Shown here piece after piece: positions 23,228-36,549 of a stretch of 64,000 nt of DNA (positions within the stretch are counted from its first letter, which is position 1; each line of letters opens with the position of its first letter). The translations under genes were made by a program, and so were the position numbers. Source of the DNA: Oxytricha trifallax (Eukaryota > Ciliophora > Spirotrichea > Sporadotrichida > Oxytrichidae); NCBI GenBank assembly GCA_000711775.1, contig ARYC01025413.1:57102-121101 (forward strand). Reading direction: 5' to 3'. The notes beneath the pieces are model-generated. The model worked only from the letters and a program-made list of their open reading frames with translations, was not told where the DNA came from and did no database searches.

Positions 23228-23567
23228 TGGGGTCCAAGCTGGTATTACTGGGTCAGCGTCGTCACTACTGGAATCCATAAGTACTGGTCGTGTATTTCTT
23301 AACATCCTGGATTAGATTACTGTCTAAGGGGGGTCGCTATTTAGAGTTGTAACTTCTAGCTTCACAACTAATTTAGCATAATAGCACATCATAATGATCA
23401 AAGATATGCTGATTAACTATCATGCTTACTTACGCACTTTTTAAATATAGTACTAAACTAATTTTAAAACTATCAATAAAATAAAGGGGTTTGGGGTTTC
23501 TCATGTTTATAACTAGTTAGCTATATATATCAAAGTGTATTTATCATATCATATAAATCATTCTTCC

Positions 23568-23730
23568 CATTTTTAAATTCTTTTATAATTTTATAATTTA
23601 ACTATAAATTTAGATCAAAATTCATGAGATAAAAAATTGACACCTTTGATCAGTAAATATTTTTGATATTTTTTTTTTATTTTACTATAAATTTAGATCA
23701 ATTTCATGTGATAGGAAATCGATACCGAAA
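23568..23730. repeat. 82-bp tandem repeat, right cluster
   Basis: About two copies of the repeat seen at 21560-21745: TATAAATTTAGATCAAAATT followed by TGACACCTTTGATCAGTAAA (about 23638) and again near 23720, about 81 bp apart. Same orientation as the left cluster, so the GC-rich island is bracketed by direct repeats. Confidence 0.7.
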
Positions 23731-24196
23731 AAAAAAATGCAAATGTATTATAATGATCTTTTTTAAATTTTCTTATATAACTAAAGAGTACAATATTAGA
23801 TACGGTTATTTCTAATGTTTAGCGTTATTATAACTGTAAAGAGCTAATCTATTACTTTAACTAGCTGAACATAACAGTTAATATTAACTTTAGGTGTAGT
23901 TGTAACACATTTTTAATTTCATAATATTAATGAATAGAAGTATAATGCATTATTAAGAAGCTGTTGCTAAGGACTTATTGTAAATTATTATTATAATGTT
24001 GTGTTAGTTAAATTAAATCAATCAATACCAGCAAAAGTTGTATTATAAATATATTAATTATTATTTTCAATATATCAAATTATTACCATTACAATTTAAA
24101 AGGGGCATTTGTATAATTATAACTTGGAAGCTAGAGTTAGAAGTTGTTCCTTTAATTGATATTTTATTTGTATGATAAGTCTTAAGTTATCCATGA

Positions 24197-24702
24197 ATAA
24201 CTACATCTCTTGTTTAAATTTAGTTTGCAATACAAGTCATTTTTTAGAGTACATTATTTAATTGGATGAACAATTACTTGTTTCGGTTAAATTACATCTA
24301 AATTAGCTAGTTTGATATTTGCGTTCTGTAGTTTGGCAGAAATCTTAATCCAAGTTGCATTAGGTACATCATGCCTAAAAATTTAGATGTGGTCAAGTGG
24401 AATATATAAAAATCTACTGAAAGGTTAACTCTTAAAGCTAATATTGCTAATACTGTTCTTGTATCATAATATTTTATTAGCTGAGTTTTATGACAATGTA
24501 TATTCAATCAAAATAATGTCCTTATTTTAATTATATGACTGTAAACTACCATTTGTCCGGTATACTCAGACAAAACTTTTCAATAATTTATTAATTTTAC
24601 TATTTGAATTATAATCTTTTATTTTGGCATAAAAAATTTACATCTATGTATGGTGATATATGCTTAATTAAAATTAGCTTTAAGTAATAAAGAAGAAGCT
24701 GA
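24197..24702 (+). pseudogene. Unknown protein, two joined frames
   Basis: Frame 24197-24484 (after TGA 24194-24196) is open with Gln at TAA/TAG. It is protein-like, with Arg/Asn/Pro-containing FGRNLNPSCIRYIMPKNLD and a mixed C-terminal part. A frame shifted by one base continues from about 24478 to TGA 24700-24702 (YHLSGILRQNFSIIYQFYYL…). An upstream frame from about 24110 to 24269 may be the 5' part. No initiating ATG in context and no family recognised. The Tyr/Phe/Leu-rich second half could span the membrane. Confidence 0.4.
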
Positions 24703-25789
24703 ACCTTTTGCATACTGATTCTGACTTTATATTCATAATTATAAATACAATCTTACGACTACAAATAGATAATGAAGGTGTTGAGATTCCTAAATATTTT
24801 TGAAAAATTAATTTAAATCAAATAGAAATACGTTAATCATTTAGTGCATTAATTCCCTGTTTAAAAATAATAACAAAAAGCGTTTTAAGAGTTTTATTGA
24901 GATGAAAAATTACCAATAAAATTTGCTTATAAAATGATATCAGAATTAACTATTATATCATGAGTACTTAGCATTCCTATAAATCAATCATTTTCAATTA
25001 TTAAATTAAATGTAGTTACACAATATAGAGTATTTCATAAAAATTGAATAAATTTATATAAAGGAATTGTTTTTATTATGTTTCCCACTATATATTATTT
25101 TAATGATAAGACTGTTAAGCAAAAATAATTGATTTGAATTTAAATGTTAATTAAAGAGAAAGAATAAAAATGATGTTTGCTTTTTTTGTTAAGAAGAAAC
25201 TCAAGTAGAATGAACTTGTTTTAGAGCTTATGCGGAAAAAATAGATGCCAATTAAAAATCTGGTGGAACATGAATTTTCACAAAAATATTTTAAAATAAG
25301 TTGAAAAAAGAGTGGGTACTGTAAAACTAGATCTTTAACTTTTATGTTTAATTTTATCAGATATTGCATCTTCATAAATACATCATTTTAGTAAATTCCT
25401 TGAGGTAAATACTATGGTTATCTAAAATTTTTAATTGATTTATTGCTATTTCCTATATATATTGTTGGGTTCTTTAACTCAAATCCTGTCGATGACTACT
25501 GAAAATCATTTGCTTTTAACTGATGTTGATGGAATTATATTGAACTTTAAAGAGCTACGTTGCTGAAGCTTCTATATTGAAATTGCTGAAAAAATGTACT
25601 TAACAGATTTGGAATATATAAGATTATTTACTTATAATTATATAATAGTTATGACTGTATTTTAGATATCATATAATTTCGAAAGATATAGAAGAATACC
25701 AGCTAAAATTCATGTAGTTAAAAATTTAGTAGAATAAAGAGCATTTATAATTTCTTCCATAAAATTAAAGTATTAGATGATATTATATA

Positions 25790-26825
25790 ATTATATAAAA
25801 GTATAAAAGAACTCGAAATCATATAAAAATTCTTAGAAGGCAAACGCTAAAAAATAAATACACATTCAAAATACTATTTATGGCATAAATATGGTTTTTG
25901 TCTTATTTAATTCAATTCTTAAATGGAAATGTAACTAAAAAGCAAATTACTTTATTCGCAAAGAGAAAGGAACTAAAAAATAATATTATAAAAAAAGAAA
26001 TTACTATTTTTATGATTTAGATGATTAACAAAATTTTGAGATTAGCATATTTCATCACTCTATATAGTTTAGCAATAAAGTATAAATATTGTAAGAAGCA
26101 GATAACTTCCTGAAAGGACCCTATTAATGTAATATGGTAAATGATAAAAAAGTAAGATAACTAGAAGATTATGAAAAGTTAAAATAAGAAAAATCTATTG
26201 AAATGTATTTAATATAAAAGTTGAACAATACTTAGCTTTTGGAGTAAAAGCAGAGTAATAAGCAGATATATTTGATGAAGATGCTAGAATATAAATTAAG
26301 AATAGACAAAACAATAATTTAAAAATAATAGAGAAAAGGAATATTTAAAAATAACCGAATTAGATTTATCTGTTTTATTAGCATTTAAGGGTTTATAAAA
26401 ATAGAATCAAAAAGCAAATAAATAATGATAGTTTATTAAAGCATCTTAAGTGACATACATAATAGTTGATTAAGTTGCAAATGTTAAAGAAACAGAAAAT
26501 ACAAAAAATTTGTTTACCAATTGATTTATTTGAAATCAAAAACATACATAATCAAAAGGGAAACCTTAGCAAAAACATTATAATTCAAATTAAGAATAAA
26601 TTAAAGATAATTTAATTAAATATTATTAATTGTAAGAAGTGGAAGAGCACCTTTACGCACGGGCAAATTACAATAGGGATAAGACGAAGAATGTAGTAGG
26701 AGCAGTTGGTAAACCCAATTTAATCTAAACCCATACCAGATATTAACAATAATATTACAAGGAGCTCAGCAGGATAAGAAGCAATTAGCTAGGAGATGAT
26801 AATTAGAGAAATTGTGAGAACTGAA
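25790..26825 (+). pseudogene. Long broken gene, Gln/Lys-rich unknown protein
   Basis: One plus-strand frame is open from about 25790 to TGA near 26470, with a possible ATG near 25890. It contains well-mixed stretches (NKVQILQEADNFLKGPYQCN; KVRQLEDYEKLKQEKS). Shifted frames continue with VEQYLAFGVKAEQQADIFDE, then ITELDLSVLLAFKGL and, from about 26590, LIKYYQLQEVEEHLYARANY and KTKNVVGAVGKPNLIQ, ending near 26825. The pieces read as one protein of about 330 residues disturbed by phase changes and TGA codons. No domain recognised. A/G-rich on this strand like the LINE region. Confidence 0.45.
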
Positions 26826-26829
26826 GGAA

Positions 26830-29359
26830 AGACTAACTAAAAGTGCCTGAATGAGGAAGAAGGAGCAGATCAGCAAGAAAAGCAGAGTTGAAAGTAATAA
26901 TCGTAAAGAATTGCATTTCGCTAATTAAAAAGCATTCTTTATTTTATTTTACATTAAGTTATTATCTATATTTTAATATTGTATTTTAAAATATAAAAAG
27001 AAGATTTATTTGCTTATATATATTAACAATATAAGGTTCTTCTTAATTATTCATAAAAATATTAGTTGCTGGACTAGATAAGATATATAAACATTTATTT
27101 ACAAAAGTAAGAATTATTTAAAACTGGTAAATAATCTAAAAAAAGAAGCATTCATCATTTCATGATAATGATGCACAAAATTTTAATCTCCGTATTAATA
27201 TTTAAAAGTTGAATTAATTATTTTTATACAATTTAAATATAACTTAAATTCTATACTTTATAAGAAACTTTTAATTAGTTTGACATCACATTATAATTAT
27301 GTATCCTAATTCTAATTCCTATAGATTAATATTTCAATAATTTTACATGAAATTCGATTACCTGTAAAAGAATTTTCTAGCTAATAAAATTCAATATATT
27401 TTACTTATAATTATGCCTTATTAAAATAATTTTATGGAAACCACTTTTACAATAGAGGCTAAGATAATTAAATATCACTTAAGCCAAATTTCATAAATTC
27501 ATTTCCCCGCGGAACCTTTTACAAAAATGCTTAAATAAGAATTAAAATTATTCTTATTTTATAGTTATAAATATAATTGCATAAAAATATTTAAATAAAT
27601 TAATTATTCATATAATTGATAAAATATATAATATAAGGAAATACTAAAATGAAAATACAAAATACCTGACAGTTCTGAGAGTGTAGATTGATTGTATAAA
27701 TTATTATAGCTGATTAGCATTTATAAATGCTTAAAATGAAAAAATTTTGTGTCTTATTTATTGTTATTATACACCATTATTGGCATTTGTTTTCGTAATT
27801 GTTTTTATTTGTCAGAACACGATTTTAATATTTTTGTTATTATAGGGTAATTATTGTAGATGGTATTACTCATAGAGAAATCACAGAGAAATTTCTTTGA
27901 ATCAATAATCAATTGACTTATATGCTTAAATATTTATGTATTATGCACTAATATTTTTTTATTAAGTAAGTAAAAGTTATCCTCACAATTCTTTTAAATT
28001 AATAGTAAATAAAAGTAAAAATGATAAATTAAAATAAGAATAATGAATATTACTTACCGTAAATAAAGATTAAGATGATTTCTTATAATCACCATTTTTA
28101 ATAAAGGATAATCAAGATTCTCATCGATTTTAAGTAAAATTTTAATTTTTTTTTCAAAAATTCGCGATCGATATTATTGATTTTACTTAAAATTTAATGA
28201 ATTATCATTTTCATCAATTGCAAAATTAAAAAAGAAAATATGTATAACGCAATATTTTTTTTAAAAAAAAACTAAAGTTTGCAGAAATCTATTAACATTC
28301 AAATAACTTAAATATAGTGTTATCAACTTTTTAAAATATTGAATTTAAGAATATTCATCAATATATTATTCTCATAAAATATTTGTATTTTAAATCATCA
28401 TAACCTTTTCTTACTTCTATTTCCATGTCTGTTCAAATTATTAATTCCTATAATTGTCCATTGAAATCAAAATAATGATTTTAAGAATAACCTGAATTTA
28501 TTTTTTATTTGTTTAATATTTTTATAATTATTTTTATTTAAAATTCTGGTATCTCTACAAATTCTTTTCTTATTTAGCTATTTCCAATAATTTCTCAGAA
28601 TTTGATAAAAATTTTTATGTTTTAAAACTCTCTAATTAATTTTATAACACTTTTATAGTTGGACTCCTTCTCATTTATTCATAATTTGAGTTGTCTTATT
28701 ATATTGAAATATTCTATGCTTCAACAACTAATGTTCATCATCTGAATTACAACACCAATTTCAGAATTATAATTTTCATGAATTACATCATTATAATCAT
28801 TGTCTTATTTTCATAAATCATATTATTTGGCAATTGCATTTATTGGTTAGATGCTAAACTATCGCCAATACTATTTAGCTATTTATTAACTAAAATCTAC
28901 ACTTTAAAATAAATGTTGTTTTTTCGTTGAATTTTTCTGTTTCATGGCTATGATATTTAACAATTTAATGATGAATATCTACATAATCTTTATTTAGCAT
29001 TTCTATTATTTTTTTCTCTTTAAAATATTGAAAAAATAAATAAAAAAGTGTCACTATACAAAATTATAATGATTTATTAATATATTTATGAGAACAACAA
29101 GCATTAAAAGCAATGGTATACGGTAGATCATAATATGGAAACATATATCATTAAATATGAAGAAAAAACATCAATATTTGAAAATAATTTTTTGCATGCC
29201 GATCATTTAGTAATATTTTCATAATAATACTTCTTATTCTAAATTAATTAATATTTTTAGATTTATAAATTTTTTATTATGCAGTAAAATTATTTTTAAA
29301 AAAGATAGATAAAATATTTTAATCAATTTAGAAAATAAAAAAGTATTTAAAATATATCA
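26830..29359. other. AT-rich stretch, no supported gene
   Basis: Mostly AT-rich DNA. A weak inverted pair around 28105-28200 (AAGTAAAATTTTAA facing its complement) is too short and AT-rich to interpret. Confidence 0.35.
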
Positions 29360-29587
29360 ATGAAAACAGAATTATGGGTTTAATTGTTTTCACAATCAAG
29401 GATTAATGAGAAAATGATACATTTTAAAGATAAAATATTGCCAAGATACATTCATCGTCCGTCACTATTGAATTTAACTAACTTTGTATCATTAATTTTT
29501 ATTAGTAGTTTGAATAGTGGTATGAGTAAATTCATTTCAATTAATATTTCAGAGGATTTATTTAACTGTGAATAAATATTATGTTGA
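29360..29587 (+). CDS. Hypothetical small protein, 75 aa
   Basis: ATG 29360 to TGA 29585-29587; two Gln codons are TAA. The product starts MKTELWVQLFSQSRINEKMI and has mixed composition with His, Arg, Pro and a hydrophobic centre (NFVSLIFISSL). No family recognised. The clean ATG and varied residues argue for coding, but the length is modest. Confidence 0.4.
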
Positions 29588-30245
29588 AAATTAGATTTAA
29601 TCTGATTTATTTGATGATCATAATATTATTAAAACTTTATTTTAATATTAAATTCACTTTTTGGTACTAATGATAATCGTGGATTTTTAAGAATCCTTAC
29701 AAGAAAAACATTAGGGCATGAAAAATATTAGACAATTACTAGGTCATTTTTGGATAATTTAAAAAAATAAAATATATTAAAATAGAAGCTTATATAATTG
29801 AAATAAGATAATTTAAAGATCAAAAATCTCTTATGAGGATCTAAACAAAATACGAAACGTAGATATTTTAATACCAAATTTAAGAATAGCAAAATTACAT
29901 TTAATTTTTAAAAAAATCTTTAAAATAAGGTGATATGGATAGCCATAGTGATACTATTTATAATATCGAAAATTTATTATATCTAAATGATAAAAATAAT
30001 AAATAATTAGGATATTTCATCCTAATTAAAATTAAATAATTCCACGATAATGATCAAATAAAAACAATTATTTCCGCAAATAAAAACATACAGTTTGTAA
30101 AAAGCGTATGGATTTTTTATCAAAAGATAAATTAAAATGAATAAGATATAAATAACTCCTAGAGGTTTAATTAATAAAAATTACTTCCAAATTAAGCATT
30201 TTTGTTTAATCTATAATGTAATTATAAACAATAAAAGGAGAATGA

Positions 30246-31142
30246 TTAGTTATTTAATTTTAAATATATTATATAAAATATTTATATCTCTATTAATTTT
30301 ATTTTTAAACTCTTATAAAACTATTTACTAAATCTGAAACTTTTTTCCATGCTCTTAAGTACATTAAATTAAATCCTAACTATGAAGAATAAAATACAAG
30401 CAAAAATTCAATTATCATAGATATATATATCAAATTTTCTGTGAAACTGTTAAAAACATTGAGAAAATATTAAAAATACCTCAAGAAAAATAATTTAATT
30501 ATGATAAAATATTATATTTACTTTTATTATAATAAATTTATGTTTTAATACATAAAGATCAATATATTTCAGTATTAATAATGGCTAATTCAGTAACAAC
30601 TTAAAGAAATATTTGTTTAAAATAAAAAGTATGATTATATTTAAATTAAAAACTATCATTAATTATGGTTAATTAAAAAGGTTTATTCAAAAATATGGAA
30701 CAATTCATTACAGATAAATAAGCAATTAAAATTCAATAGAATGGTTAAAATATTTAATAATAGTTAAATTAAAGAGAAATAATTAGAAATTAAAGAAGTA
30801 CAACAAATGATTTGGATGTTTTGTTTTTACAATGAAGTTAAATAAGGTATTCCAAATTGTAAAGATAGATTACATAAATTTTGCACAAATAATAAAATTT
30901 ATGGTATATTTTAAAAAAGATTGGGAATGTCTTAAGTCAAAATAGGTCACAATTTAAGATAATTTATATTCTTTTCAATAAATTGTTTCATTTTATGTGG
31001 TGATAGAAAAAATATAAAAATTCATAAATAAGATATTATAACAGACTTAGATTTTATTTATTAAAAATATATAAATACAAATGGTTTACTTTTTCAAGTC
31101 GATTAATCTTTTTTTTATGGAAAACATATAGATTTTATTTGA
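30246..31142 (+). CDS. Unknown protein, TGA-free frame of 298 codons
   Basis: Open from 30246 (after TGA 30243-30245) to TGA 31140-31142 with many TAA/TAG Gln codons. The first part is Tyr/Ile/Lys-rich and may include non-coding sequence. From about 30690 the composition becomes convincing (LEIKEVQQMIWMFCFYNEVK; GIPNCKDRLHKFCTNNKIYG). Further coding-like text continues past the TGA to about 31400 (HESKQEIKYDLYRKNFEYLG). No domain is recognised. Such a long frame could occur by chance in AT-rich DNA with a single stop codon, so confidence is moderate. It could be a decayed transposon ORF. Confidence 0.4.
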
Positions 31143-32243
31143 AATAATAAAGAGACGTTGAAATGTTGAAAATTTAGATTAAAATTTTAATTATTTCTTT
31201 AATTGGAGATTTTATCCAAGATCTCCTACATTATTTTTAAAGAATGAACTAAAAAGTGTTTTTTATAAATTAAAAGTATAGTATTATGCATTTAACAACA
31301 TGAAAGTAAACAGGAAATTAAATATGATTTATATCGAAAGAATTTTGAATACCTAGGTTTAACCTTTAAATTCGTTATTGACGTGATGATTTAAGATTGA
31401 AACATAAATAAAATAATAGTTATTTTAAGCCTATAGATAATAAAATAGGATTGATATTACTATTAAAATAGGAGTAGATATTATATAATTAAAAATTAAT
31501 ATTTAAAGCGACTTTTTAGAGAATAAATTTTGTGTCGTTAATTATTAAATATATGTATAAATTTTTAAGTTTTGATAAAAGAGAGTTTATGATGTAAAAA
31601 AGATATTATTTGATACTGTAATTATAATAGATTATCAATATGTTATGATTTAATATGATTCTAGATAAGATTATGATTATTAAATCCCGTTAACAATTAC
31701 TATAAATAGTATTAAGTGATTCTTCATCAGATTAATAATTTTCGAAATAAAATATAGGACTAAGGTGATAAAGAACACGAAAATGAATTTAAAAAAATAG
31801 ATGCTCATCTCGGCACCAATGTTGAAACGTGATAGGCCTAACTATGCGCTAACGATACCAATAGTCACAAAAACATAAGGGTTGTCTTGCATGTCTTAAT
31901 GTAAGAAGTAGAAAAAGGTTTATATAAATCTATTTAAAATACCATATTTAATCTAAAAAATTAATTCAAAATAATAAATACACAATCAAGATAACATTAT
32001 ATTAACATGAGTTGTAAATGTAATTATAATAAAGATCTCCATTATTCTTGATAATTTTTTTAATATCTCTTAAATACGACTACTATTATTTTATCACTTG
32101 ATCTATGGTAGATTCATCAATTCTCTCTAAATAAATAATTTTCATAAAATTTATATATCAATGATATTATTGTTATATATTGTGTATTCATCAGTTATTT
32201 TTATTATTCAATTTTTATAAAATAATGAAACAATATTTTTTGA

Positions 32244-32513
32244 TATAATTTTCATAAATGGAGTAATAAAGGATAAGTTTAAGGTGAGGAAATTAAGTGG
32301 ATAGTTTGTAAGAGAAGACCTAAAATTACTAAATAAAAATTTAATTTGCTTTGTTAAAATCATTGCGAATTTTAATTATGCTACTTTAAAACTATGTTCA
32401 TGGATGGTGTCAACATGATGTCGTTAAAGTATAGTAATCTCTTGAATGTTTTCTAAGGGTATATGAGGGCAGAGATTAAAATACGACATTTTTTGTCATC
32501 ATTCGTAGCTTGA
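32244..32513 (+). CDS. Unknown protein fragment, 89 codons
   Basis: Frame open from after TGA 32241-32243 to TGA 32511-32513. Varied composition with Trp, Cys, Met and Arg (EEIKWIVCKRRPKITKQKF; MFMDGVNMMSLKYSNLLNVF). The initiating ATG is unclear; an internal ATG lies near 32395. Nothing similar is known to me. Composition differs from the surrounding AT-rich DNA. Confidence 0.4.
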
Positions 32514-33041
32514 TATGATCTTTTTACAAATAATATATAATATTTTACATTATTTGACTTAAAAATTACCATAATTATAGACATTTTCAATTATTATTCT
32601 TATATTACATAGCGTCTATCGATTGTTTATTTTTTTCCCATTTTATTTTATAGTACTTAATTTCATTCTATAATTTAATCGCCTTAAAAAGTGAGCTATA
32701 TACCATTTAATCTTTGTTGATTGATTCAGAAACATTAATTTATGACATTTATTTATTAATATTTTTTATCTTTGCATATTAACTAATTTTTAATCTTCAA
32801 TAATAGTATATTATAATATTCTGATTATAGCTATAAATTAAATTTTTTATCTAATAAATTTTAATTCGTAATTTAAAGATTAAATTTTAACATATTAATT
32901 TGATGATGAATTAGTTTCACATTAGTAACATTCATTATTAACATCATAATATTTTTAATTTTCTCTTATCAATTGAACTATAAAGAGAAAACAGTTGATT
33001 GTTATTCAAATTATCCAAAAAGTAATGGAGTAACAATCAAA

Positions 33042-34218
33042 TTAGTAAAAATAGAAATATTTAGGCAGTTGTAGATTGCATAATACACTGTATAAATATT
33101 AATTGATTAAATTTAATTAAATTATCAAATTAAAAATCTAAAAAACTAAATTATTTATTAGGCGTAGGCTACCGAGCAAAAAATCGCGTTTCATCGGTAG
33201 CCTACGCTATAATTCATGATTCTAAAATTATTATAAATCAATCAAATCATTATATTTTTTATTTTTTTATTTTCAATAAATATTTTACTTACATTAGAAA
33301 TTTTAATTTCAATAATTTTAAATTCGCAAAACTCCAGAAGTGGATTTATATTTCATAAATAATCTTATTTTTTTTAAACTATCTTATTTTTTAAAGCAAA
33401 AGTTTCTAATTCTTTAATTCATATTTAAACTTCTATTTCAAATTAATTTTACATATTTCAAACAAATAATCGATAGGATTAGTGTTTTTTTTTGTACATA
33501 ATAAATTGAGAATTTCAACTTCAATATATTCCAATTGTTTTTAAATTTTGTAAAATTTTGAAGTTTATTTTTAAATTTTCTGATGTATTATTTTGAATCC
33601 TAATTATCAGTATGATGAATAAATTTTCTCAATAAATATCAAAATTAAATTCATGATTATAGACTTAATTCAGACATCAGAAATATTTTAAACGAAAGTT
33701 TGATAATTAAATAAAAATAGTTAAAATTAATTAATTCTTATTTTGAGCATTTTAAGGCAAGAATGAAATTTAAAGAATTATACAAAATTAATTTTTGTTC
33801 TTTGCAAATGTAAAATACAAATTTATTAAAATAGAATAAATGAGATATTAATTATCAAATGTTATTTTGGATTTCAAATATTTGAAATATCATTGATTTA
33901 ATTCATATCTGAAAAGTCTCTTAGCAATGAATATGTAAAATCCTTGATAAATTATCGATTTAAATTGTACAAATAAATCAAGGATTTAAACAAAATAACT
34001 TTCAATATAATGATTTGATTGATTTATAATAATTTTAGAATCATGAATTATAGCGTAGGCTACCGATGAAACGCGATTTTTTGCTCGGTAGCCTACGCCT
34101 AATAAATAATTTAGTTTTTTAGATTTTTAATTTGATAATTTAATTAAATTTAATCAATTAATATTTATACAGTGTATTATGCATTCTACAACTGCCTAAA
34201 TATTTCTATTTTTACTAA
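33042..34218. mobile_element. Non-autonomous element with 214-bp terminal inverted repeats
   Basis: Left arm 33042-33255 and right arm 34005-34218 are near-perfect inverted copies beginning TTAGTAAAAATAGAAATATT. Each arm holds a small GC-rich hairpin (33162-33207 and its mirror near 34052-34098) with stem GCGTAGGCTACCGA. The 750-bp interior is AT-rich with no defensible ORF. Length and structure fit a long-TIR MITE-like element. Flanking duplications could not be fixed because ends and flanks are AT-rich. Confidence 0.8.
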
Positions 34219-34431
34219 ATATTAAAAAATATAAGAAATGCTAAGTAAATTGTAAAAAAGTAAATATTTTCAATTCATATATAAAGTAATTATATACTAC
34301 TATTATATATATTATTGTTACCATATAATTTCCTTAAATTTATCATAAATGATAATGGAAATTTTGAATTTTGCTTTACCATTTTACTGTTAAAAATGCT
34401 ATAAGTATTGTTATATGATTGAAGTAACCCC

Positions 34432-34788
34432 ATGATAACTCAAATAAACAAAGCAATATTTGATTTATGGAAGTTTTGCGATTTTATGCATGCAATTAAG
34501 TATAAGCATGATGTGATAACTTTATACCAACTTTCTATTGTGATTTTCTAAGGATATCTCTGTCTAGCCTAAATAGTTATGGGTATTTAAGCAATGACAA
34601 ACTGAAGGTTTCTTCCTATCCATATCATAAACTATCTTGGTAATGGTAGTGCTGTCTCAATTTATGGTGTCTTGATTAGATGTCGAGCTAGTATGTATTT
34701 AAAGTCTACAAAATTTAAGTTTCTTAATATGATTAATTAATAATTTCTTGCTAAAGGTATGTATATAATAACTTATTAATTAAAATGA
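34432..34788 (+). pseudogene. Membrane protein fragment with one internal TGA
   Basis: ATG 34432 to TGA 34603-34605 gives MITQINKAIFDLWKFCDFMH and a hydrophobic stretch (LYQLSIVIFQGYLCLAQIVM). The same frame then continues without a stop to TGA 34786-34788 (LPIHIINYLGNGSAVSIYGV…). The two parts look like one multi-helix membrane protein interrupted by a single TGA. An in-frame TGA precedes the ATG. No family is recognised; it may belong to the same locus as the coding remnant at 35130. Confidence 0.45.
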
Positions 34789-35129
34789 TTTTCAATAAAA
34801 TTTTTATCTTAAATTATATATATATTATTCATGCTAAAGTAATTTATATTATATTAAAATTGTTAAGAAAAATGATGACTGTATTTATATTTGAAATTTT
34901 TTATCTATATTTATAAAAAGTAAAAGCAATATAACATTTGATTTTATTTATTATAGTAATATAAATTATTATTTAAATTAATTTGAATATTATATAATAT
35001 TAAAAATAGTATATCTTGCAAATATTTATTAATTTGTCAATTATTGTTTTGATATTTACAGGCAAAAGTTTTATCAGTAAAAATATAATTTAAAAAATAT
35101 CAACATATAAAACAAGTACATCAATTTTA

Positions 35130-35900
35130 GATTTATAAATCAAACAACCAAATAGAGCGAAATAGAACTCATCCATCAAAGATGTTAATGAATGTTTTGT
35201 GTGCTATATTTAATGAAAAAAAATAATTTATGTATTTTAAAGGAACTCATTATGGTGATAATATTATCTTTACAAAGAAGGTGTTGATACCTTTGGTTTA
35301 AAGAATTTCAACTATAAATTTTATGAATTAATAGATCTAGAATGAAGTTAACAGCGATTAGAAAAACAAGAATTAAAAGATATTATTTATGGAAAATGAA
35401 CAGCAAAGTAATTTAAGGGGAAATTACTCAGAGTGATAATTAACTACATTTTCACTAAATTGTTAGACTAAATATGCTATCAAGGAATCTAAAATGAAGA
35501 CATCAATTAAATATTTACGAGTGACATATTACTACCACCAATAATCATATAATATTAAAAAAAAATTCAAATTAAATGAACAAAGAACAAAAAAAGATTT
35601 ATTCACAGGATTTAAAGGTAAAAAGAATACATCAAAGGAATGATTCTCTTAACCATCTTAGCAAAAACCGATTCAATAATGCAACAAATTGTGTGATTTA
35701 AATTTAATAATTTTAAGGGAGCTTTAGAAGACATGCCATTGTACAAAATAATAAGTACAAGCTCAATAATTTGTGGACAAGTAAAAGAAAGAAAAGGAAG
35801 CTTTCAACATTCTGAACAAAATCAAACACCAACTAAGATGTTTATCATAAACGGTAAGATATTAAACATAGAGATATTGATATTAGTTAAGTAAATGATG
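35130..35900 (+). pseudogene. Unknown soluble-type protein, broken over three frames
   Basis: First frame from about 35140 includes FMYFKGTHYGDNIIFTKK. A frame shifted by one base from about 35277 gives GVDTFGLKNFNYKFYELIDL and, after TGA codons, KLLRVIINYIFTKLLDQICY. A third frame from ATG 35576 gives MNKEQKKIYSQDLKVKRIHQ… to TGA near 35810. Composition is convincingly protein-like, with Gly, Asp, Thr and His in place. No domain is assigned. Decayed gene or gene with unremoved inserts. Confidence 0.45.
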
Positions 35901-36549
35901 TGAAGAATTGAATAAAATAATAAAAATGTGAAATTAATGTGAGGAGAAGTGAGCAAGAGATGATTACAAAATAGCATTGAGATATAACAGATTGATTTAT
36001 AGTAATAACTGTGAAAATTGTTGGAAATAAAAGTAGTTTTTAGATTTTATACTTATAAGAATTGCTTAAATTATGAAGATGATCTTTATTGTGTATATTA
36101 TAAGTATTTAATATGAAAACTCTTTCATTAGTAGCTTATCAATCTTTTAATAATTACTTATCAATTAATTTTAACTTAATTTAAAGGTTAATGAATAATT
36201 AAGTCATAAATTATTAATTAATATATATGTTTTATTAAAAAAGAAAAAGCAAAAAGTAAAGTATTTTAGTTTATAAAATTTTATAAAATTATATTATAAG
36301 CTAGATAATAGTTTTACAAAGATAAAACATTAAAATTCCTTTAAGAATCTCTTAATATTAATTTAGAATAAATACAATTTACTAATTAGTTAAACAAATA
36401 AATAAAATTTTGTTATAAGAAAGCTTTTATTTGATGCTGTAGTTTGATTTAAGTTTTAAACTGTATTTATAAATTATTTTTTATCTTAATCGAAATATTA
36501 AAATGGGGGCAATTAAGTTTAACACACGTAATATATTTTCTCAATTTCT

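Noticed and set aside
13969-26825. Idea that all frameshifts are one-base losses caused by one systematic error
   Set aside because: Many breaks here fit a missing base, but breaks at 1780-2060, 2734-2830 and 58370-58460 go the other way, and several frames are ambiguous. The pattern is not uniform.
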